Positions 58,833 through 64,000 of a stretch of DNA of 64,000 bases are shown piece after piece. Under the pieces are notes generated by a model. The model was not told the DNA's origin, made no database searches, and was given only the letters and a program-made list of their open reading frames with translations. The position numbers and the translations under genes are program-made. The stretch comes from Boswellia sacra (taxonomy: Eukaryota > Streptophyta > Magnoliopsida > Sapindales > Burseraceae), in assembly GCA_013180625.2 (NCBI GenBank), contig SNVD02013033.1, forward strand, positions 1 through 64,000, written 5' to 3'. The stretch's first letter is position 1. Every line of letters starts with the position of its first letter.

Positions 58833-59492
58833 CTATGAAATTAAACACAGAACCTTACTTGCTTTGCACAATAACACCATAAAAATGAAAACTTTCCATT
58901 AAAATACTCAAAACAAAATCAGTAACACATTTTACAATTTCATATTCGAATTAAAGAAGTGAACTGCAAATCATGTCACAGTAATAGAGAGCAAATCTCA
59001 TTAGCAAGAAAACAAAAACGTAAACTCTAAACCTACCTCCAAATCTCACTACTAACAAGCTTGAAGGGTAGAGATCCAATGTTTCTTAGGCCAAAACTTC
59101 TTCTTTTCTGTGCAGGTTTCTTTCTTTCTTCCAAACACAATGGAGTTGCTTCAAGCAGAACAGGAATCAATGAAGGCCATGGGTCAAAGGTAGCAGCTGG
59201 GAATCATTTTCCTACTCTTGTTTTGCTACGAAGAAGCTGTTTCCAGAGATGGTGATTCTTTGAGAGGCAGTAAGACACATAATGGAGTGAAGAGCGAAAT
59301 ATGCGAAATTTGTGTTATGCGGTCTAAACACATGGGTGGAGGTGGTATAATTTTAGGCGTGTTTATGCGATCCTTATGCGTCTTTTTACTATGCATTCCC
59401 TGACCAGTTGACGTACCAAACACGAGAATAAGTTAAAATTATACAATCCTTAGTTTTATGCTTTCCTATACACCCTATCAAACATACCCTTA

Positions 59493-60077
59493 ATGTCCAT
59501 AAAATTTTAAATTAATTATTAATTTTTAATTAATACCTCTGAAATAACTCAAATTTATTGAAATAATTAAAGCTAGGATTCAATTTTTATAACTCTTTAA
59601 CTTTTGTGCATATGCTCAACCCAAATTTTAATGGCATGATGTTAATTAAGTAATATTACATATGCAACTTATTCATATAATCAACTCTTTATAGTTTAAA
59701 TTAACAAAATATTATCGAATAAATAAAAAATAAAATAAATAACTTAAATTGTAAACTTTGATAATTATCTATCCAATAAGATTTTACCAACTTAAATTAT
59801 GTAAAGTTTATTGTATAAATATATTATAAATATAGAATTATTCTTGTTAATTTCCTCTTTCGCTCCTGTAACTCTAACTCTAAGAGGAGTATAGGGTGTT
59901 TAGTTTTAAAATATTGAAATGTTCTTTCCTAATAATCTCATAAATGTAATGGTTAAGACTATTTGATGTACTAAACAAAGTCTTAAATATATGAATAATG
60001 ATATTTAGGAATGATAAAATATACCGTGGGATTGAGGATCAAGAGGGATCCACCTCTATTGGGTGGGAATAGGAGTG
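59493..60077. other. AT-rich intergenic DNA
   Basis: No gene. The last 60 bp, together with 61105-61200, is a G-rich repeat (GGGTGGGAAT, GGGGTGGGGAT) split by the next element. Confidence 0.5.
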
Positions 60078-60085
60078 GTTTTTAT

Positions 60086-61096
60086 TAGGGGTGTGCATGG
60101 TATCCCCCACTCGTCCAAACCCGACATACTAGCCATGGTATGGTGGAGGTAGGGTAGAGTATAAAAAAAAAATAGGGTGTGGTATGGTAAAAATTTTGAA
60201 AACCTCTCATGGTATGGTATAATGACAGGTATTTTTAGAAAAACTCGAAAATATTATACTATACCATACCTTTTTTAAAAAATTAAAAATTGTGCCACGT
60301 GTAATGATATAATTGATTATGTATAATATATTTGTGTAAGTGTTATATACCTTAATAGAATATATAATGAAAAGGTTAGTAACCTTAAATCCCTAACCAT
60401 GGAAAGTTTGAGGTAATTTCAATAATAATATTCATTTCTAACTTTCTTTTGTCATTCTTTTTAAATTTTAATGTATTTATTATCTTTTTAAGTGAATTAT
60501 AATTTCTTTTTTCTTTTCTTTTCTTTTAATTTGTATTATATTGGAAGTTGAAAATTTCTAAGACTTAAAGGTTTGACTTAAAGGTTAGAACTTCGTGAAA
60601 AGATTTGGATATGTAGTTACTTATTATTTGTGTTGTTTTAGATATTTAATTGCTTGAGTATTTGTGTTGTTATGGAATATGTAGTTACTTGATATTTTTG
60701 TGTTGTTATAGATGTGTTGTTACTTGATTATTTGTGTTGTTAAGGAATATGTAGTTACTTTATTATTTGTATTGTTAAGGATATGTAATTGCTTGATTTT
60801 TTATTTAGTACAAAATTTATGAATCATAATATTAAACAATGTCAAAATAAGAACTCAAATTATCAAAATCTTGGAAAAAAAAGCTATAAATAAAGCTTTA
60901 AAATCATTAAAAAAAAACACGATACAACATTACCTAAATTTTGATCAATTTGGTCAACCACCCGAAAATACCATACCATACCTACCCCTACCCTACCATG
61001 CGAGGATGTTGTATGGTATTTGTATTCAAGAATGGTATGGTATGATATAAAAATTTAAAACCCGACCTATGGAGGGTAGGGGAATGCACACCCTTA
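60086..61096. mobile_element. Non-autonomous hAT element with perfect 8-bp target duplication
   Basis: GTTTTTAT occurs at 60078-60085 and at 61097-61104, directly flanking the termini TAGGGGTGTGCAT and, as complement of the right end, TAAGGGTGTGCAT (12 of 13). The 8-bp duplication and T/CAGGGGTG-type ends are those of hAT elements. Both arms are filled with GGTATGGTA/TACCATACC words (60130-60275 and 60965-61050). At 1,011 bp with no coding frame it must move with a helper transposase. It lies in a G-rich repeat at 60010-60077 and 61105-61200. Confidence 0.9.
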
Positions 61097-61104
61097 GTTT
61101 TTAT

Positions 61105-61460
61105 GGGAATGGGGTGGGGATAGAATAGAATTGTAATCCCCGTATTGTGATGGGGTAAGGATGGGTTTACTACTCCTCACCCCACACTCGCCTCGTATCC
61201 TACCATTATATATGAAAATATAAAATTTATTGTTATTTTTATTTTCTTATAATAAACTATTACAAATAAAAATATATAAACTTAAAAATATTATTTTTAT
61301 TTGACATTTAATAAATTGATTATTGAAAAAATATAAAACTATATTAACATCTAAAAATAAAATATATGTTATTTTGTTAAAACCTAAAGTTTTATTATAT
61401 AAAAGATGTTAATGTTACATACTCTGACACGAATTTGCAGAATTCTGATATCGTATGTTA
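61105..61460. other. G-rich repeat remnant then AT-rich DNA
   Basis: Continuation of the repeat interrupted by the hAT element (to about 61200), then AT-rich DNA up to the copia LTR. No gene. Confidence 0.5.
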
Positions 61461-61703
61461 TGCATAACTTAACAAAAGTTTGCTACAATTTACATAATAG
61501 AGGTGAATAACTAGATGATTTTATTCAAACTGAAATAGTCGTTATATAGGCATTACATCAACTAAATATAACGTGAATCCATGAATATAGGACCACAATC
61601 TACCACTAAATCACTACTAACTTGTAGAGAAATAATAGGATAACTAATGCTTAAGATTACTCACATGAAGTGATCAAATCATGACCAATTTAATTCTCAT
61701 GCA
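61461..61703 (-). repeat. Likely 3' LTR of the minus-strand copia element
   Basis: On the minus strand starts TGCATGAGAATTAAATTGG just after the purine tract and ends AAGTTATGCA, so the ends form TGCAT/ATGCA. About 243 bp. The partner LTR is outside the window, so the limits cannot be confirmed. The possible target duplication is TGTTA at 61456-61460. Confidence 0.55.
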
Positions 61704-61712
61704 GACCCTTCC

Positions 61713-64000
61713 CTCAAACTGGATCTTCAATAGTGCAAACTCTAAGCAACTTCCTAAGCTTCACAAAATTTGCCAATTTGAGAGGTTTGGTGAAGATATC
61801 AGCCACTTGATCTTCACTTCTGCATAGACAAGATCAATGATTCCATCTTTTGTAAGATCACGCAAGAAATGATATCTCACATCTACGTGTTTACACCTTT
61901 CATGTAAAACAGGATTCTTTGAAAGCTTAATAGCTGATTTGTTGTCACAAAATATTTGAGTAGAACCTAGTTGCTTGAACTGAAGTTCCTCAAGCATCTT
62001 CCTCAACCAAAGTGTTTGACATGCACAAGAAGCTGTTGCAACGAACTCAGCTTCTGTTGTTGACAAAGTGACTATTGGTTGCTTCTTTAATGACCATGAA
62101 ACTGTTGTAGAAACCATCATAAACACATATTCAGATGTGCTTTTTTTGTCATCTAAATCTCCTGCATAATGACTGTCTGTGAACCCGAACATAACAGAGT
62201 TTTGTTTTGTTTTATAAAACAGACCATATTCAGCAGTACCATGCAAGTAACGTAGAATCCTCTTTGCAGCTTGTAGATGAACCTCTTTTGGACTCTCCAT
62301 ATATCTGCTAATAAGACTGACTGCACGCATTATATCAGGTCGAGTTGCTGTTAAATATATCAAACTTCTAACAATTTATTTGAAAAGTGTACCATCAACT
62401 CCTTTGCCTATAAGATTCTTCACAAGCTTCAATCCCAACTCAACTGGAGTTGTAACCGGGTTGCAATCCTTTATCTGAAACCTTTCTAAGATCTCTTGAA
62501 CATATTTCTTTTTAGAAATAAATATCCCAGTAGCCGTTTGCACAATTTCTATGCCAAGAAAATAGTGCATCATACCAAGATCAGACATATCAAACTCATG
62601 CATCATAGACTCCTTAAATTTCTCAAACATAAAACTATCACTTCCGGTATAAATCAAATCATCTACATATAGACATACCACAAGCATCTTTCCTTTATCT
62701 CCAATTTTTATGTAAAGAGTATGAGCATATGAACACTTTTTAAAAACCTTCCTTCAAGAAATAAGCATCTATACGACTATACCAAGCTCTAGGTGCTTGC
62801 TTTAGTCCATATAAAGCCTTTTTCAATTTATAAACTTTGTGCTCACTACCTTTTATAATATAACCAGGAGGTTGATCAATGAATACCTTTTCTTGTAAGT
62901 CTCCATGTAGAAATGTTGATTTCACATCAAGTTGGAAAATGGGCCAAGCATTTTGAGCTGCTACTGCAATTAACAATCTGATTGTATCATGTCTCGCGAT
63001 AGGAGCGAACACCTTCTTGTAGTCCATGCCAAACTCTTGTTTGTAGCCTTTAGCCACCAAGCGTGCCTTATATTTGTCAACTTCACCATTTTCCTACAAC
63101 TTTGTCTTATAAACCCTCTTCACACTAATTGTTTTCCGTCCTTTTAGAAGTTCAGTCAGTTTCCACGTATTGTTTCTCTCAATGGATGCAATCTCCTCAT
63201 CCATAGCCTTTTGCCATTTTTGCTCTTTAACAGCTACTTCAAACATGGTAGGATCACAATCTGAAAATAGGACAAAATATTTAAGTGGATCCTCGTTATC
63301 AAATCCTGGTACTTGATAATCTGACATCCATGCTGGCCTTCTTCTAACTCGTTGAGAATGAGAGCCTTCTAGAGTGATAGTTTCTGCAAATGTTTCTATT
63401 ACGACTGATGTAACAGGTTTTGTCGCTTGCGACGTAACAGAAGGTATTAGAACTTGTTCTGCTGGTGGTAACGTTGCTGCAGTTTGTTGTTGCTACATTT
63501 CTTCATTTTCACTATTAAAATCTGCTGAAATTTTTTGTCCAGATGTATTGTTACTCCACAACCAAGTTTTCTCCTCATCGAAAACAACATCACGGCTAAT
63601 GATAATTTTCTTAGTAATTGGATTGTTCAACTTATAAGCCTTTGAACAATCACTAACACCAAGAAAAATACATTTTTCGCCTTTGTCATCTAATTTCTTT
63701 CTTTTCTCATCTGGAACATGGGCATATGAAATACATCTAAACACCCAAAAATGATCAACAACAGATTTACGCCCACTCCATGCTTATTCCGGAGTTATAT
63801 TTTGAAGAGGTTGTGTAGGACACCTATTCAAAATGTGAACACTCCAATTAATTGCTTCAGGCCAAAAGCTTTTGGAAAGATTGCTCTATTGTAAAAGAAT
63901 ACGGACCATATTAAGAATCGTGCGATTCTTTCTTTCACAAACTCTATTTTGTTGAGGTGAATAGGCTGCTGTCAACTGCCTTCTAATTCTATGCTTGTCA
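61713..64000 (-). pseudogene. copia pol (integrase to RNase H), broken, partial
   Basis: From the right edge: the end of the integrase core (AAYSPQQNRVCERKNRTILN, with the catalytic Glu in CERKN and Arg where Gly is usual), FLGVSDCSKAYKLNNP, and a linker. Then [60 protein letters not shown] and the YVDD box in VCLYVDDLIYTG. RNase H follows: FTDSHYAGDLDDKKSTS, TTEAEFVA and CDNKSAIKLSKNP. In-frame stops lie near 63487-63495, 63092 and 62374 (a CAA-type to TAA change), plus two near the integrase end (about 63780 and 63895). Frameshifts are at about 62735 and 61826. Not functional. Confidence 0.9.

Larger units (their letters stand above)
55455..59489 (-). mobile_element. Probable Harbinger-like element carrying an ORF1 gene but no transposase
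   Basis: The right end, read as complement, is AGGGTATGTTTGATAGGGTG with a flanking TTA at 59490-59492. It continues TATAGGAAAG and AAGGATTGTATAA. The left part has TTATATGATAGGATTG and TATAGGATTGTATAA at 55455-55490 and CTATGTTTGATTTG at 55555, so similar words occur inverted at the other side, but an exact left terminus cannot be fixed. The ORF1-type Myb/SANT gene inside supports PIF/Harbinger. No DDE domain is present, so it would need a helper. Confidence 0.42.
61461..64000 (-). mobile_element. 3' half of a decayed Ty1/copia element (Tork-like), running out of the window
   Basis: Minus-strand pol followed by a purine tract (GAGGGAAGGG at about 61707-61718 as read on the minus strand) and a likely 3' LTR at 61461-61703. 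The 5' LTR and gag lie beyond 64000. The motif spellings are of the Tork/Tnt1 type (inference). Several stops and frameshifts make it older than the copia at 2714. Confidence 0.88.

Overview
The window is nuclear DNA of a flowering plant, most likely a dicot. It is AT-rich, has spliced genes with GT/AG introns, and is built almost entirely from nested transposable elements of plant types: Ty1/copia, LTR solo elements, hAT-like, PIF/Harbinger, Mutator-like (MULE), CACTA, and SINE- or MITE-like repeats. Host coding sequence is scarce. There is the N-terminal edge of an LRR receptor-like kinase at the left end (1-302, minus strand), three spliced exons of an armadillo-repeat-like protein at 52.1-52.7 kb, and an intact two-exon Myb/SANT-like gene at 56.6-57.6 kb that probably belongs to a Harbinger-type element.

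Layout. 2.6-8.4 kb: a hAT-like TIR element split by a young, nearly intact-length Ty1/copia element (LTRs 258 bp with one mismatch, TSD TATTC) whose pol is broken in several places. 9.0-15.1 kb: a decayed PIF/Harbinger element with a Myb/SANT ORF1, a DDE transposase and an internal 555-bp tandem duplication. 15.6-21.5 kb: a MITE hairpin, SINE-like modules and a diverged tandem array, with a 1.0-kb MULE carrying an exon-like insert. 22.1-24.7 kb: a segment that recurs at 35.8-36.9 and 53.3-54.8 kb, here interrupted by a Tat/Ogre-like solo LTR. 25.4-34.9 kb: a CACTA (En/Spm) element, or two overlapping ones, with a minus-strand gene encoding a TNP-associated protein fused to a C48/Ulp1 cysteine protease that keeps its catalytic motifs.

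37.8-51.4 kb: a large MULE whose TIRs can be recognised at both ends, although the right one is split by a 3.9-kb solo LTR and a 0.5-kb hAT-like element. Inside, a plus-strand DUF1985-Ulp1 gene and a minus-strand MURA transposase converge, as in Kaonashi-type MULEs. Both subterminal regions are packed with the word TCGACACTCGAC. 52-55 kb: ARM-like exons followed by the third copy of the repeated segment, which holds a 4 x 98 bp array. 55.5-59.5 kb: a probable Harbinger-like element with an intact ORF1. 60.1-61.1 kb: a hAT element with a perfect 8-bp TSD. 61.5-64.0 kb: the 3' half of a decayed, minus-strand Tork-like copia element that runs out of the window.

The most notable points are two unrelated DNA-transposon superfamilies (CACTA and MULE) that each carry an Ulp1-like SUMO-protease-type gene, the word-iterated subterminal regions, and the clear nesting order. 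I see no convincing evidence of a wholly new system. All elements can be placed in known superfamilies, but several structural details (arrays, the diverged three-copy segment, the transposase-less intact Myb/SANT gene) are worth checking. Intron-exon boundaries and element ends were judged by eye.
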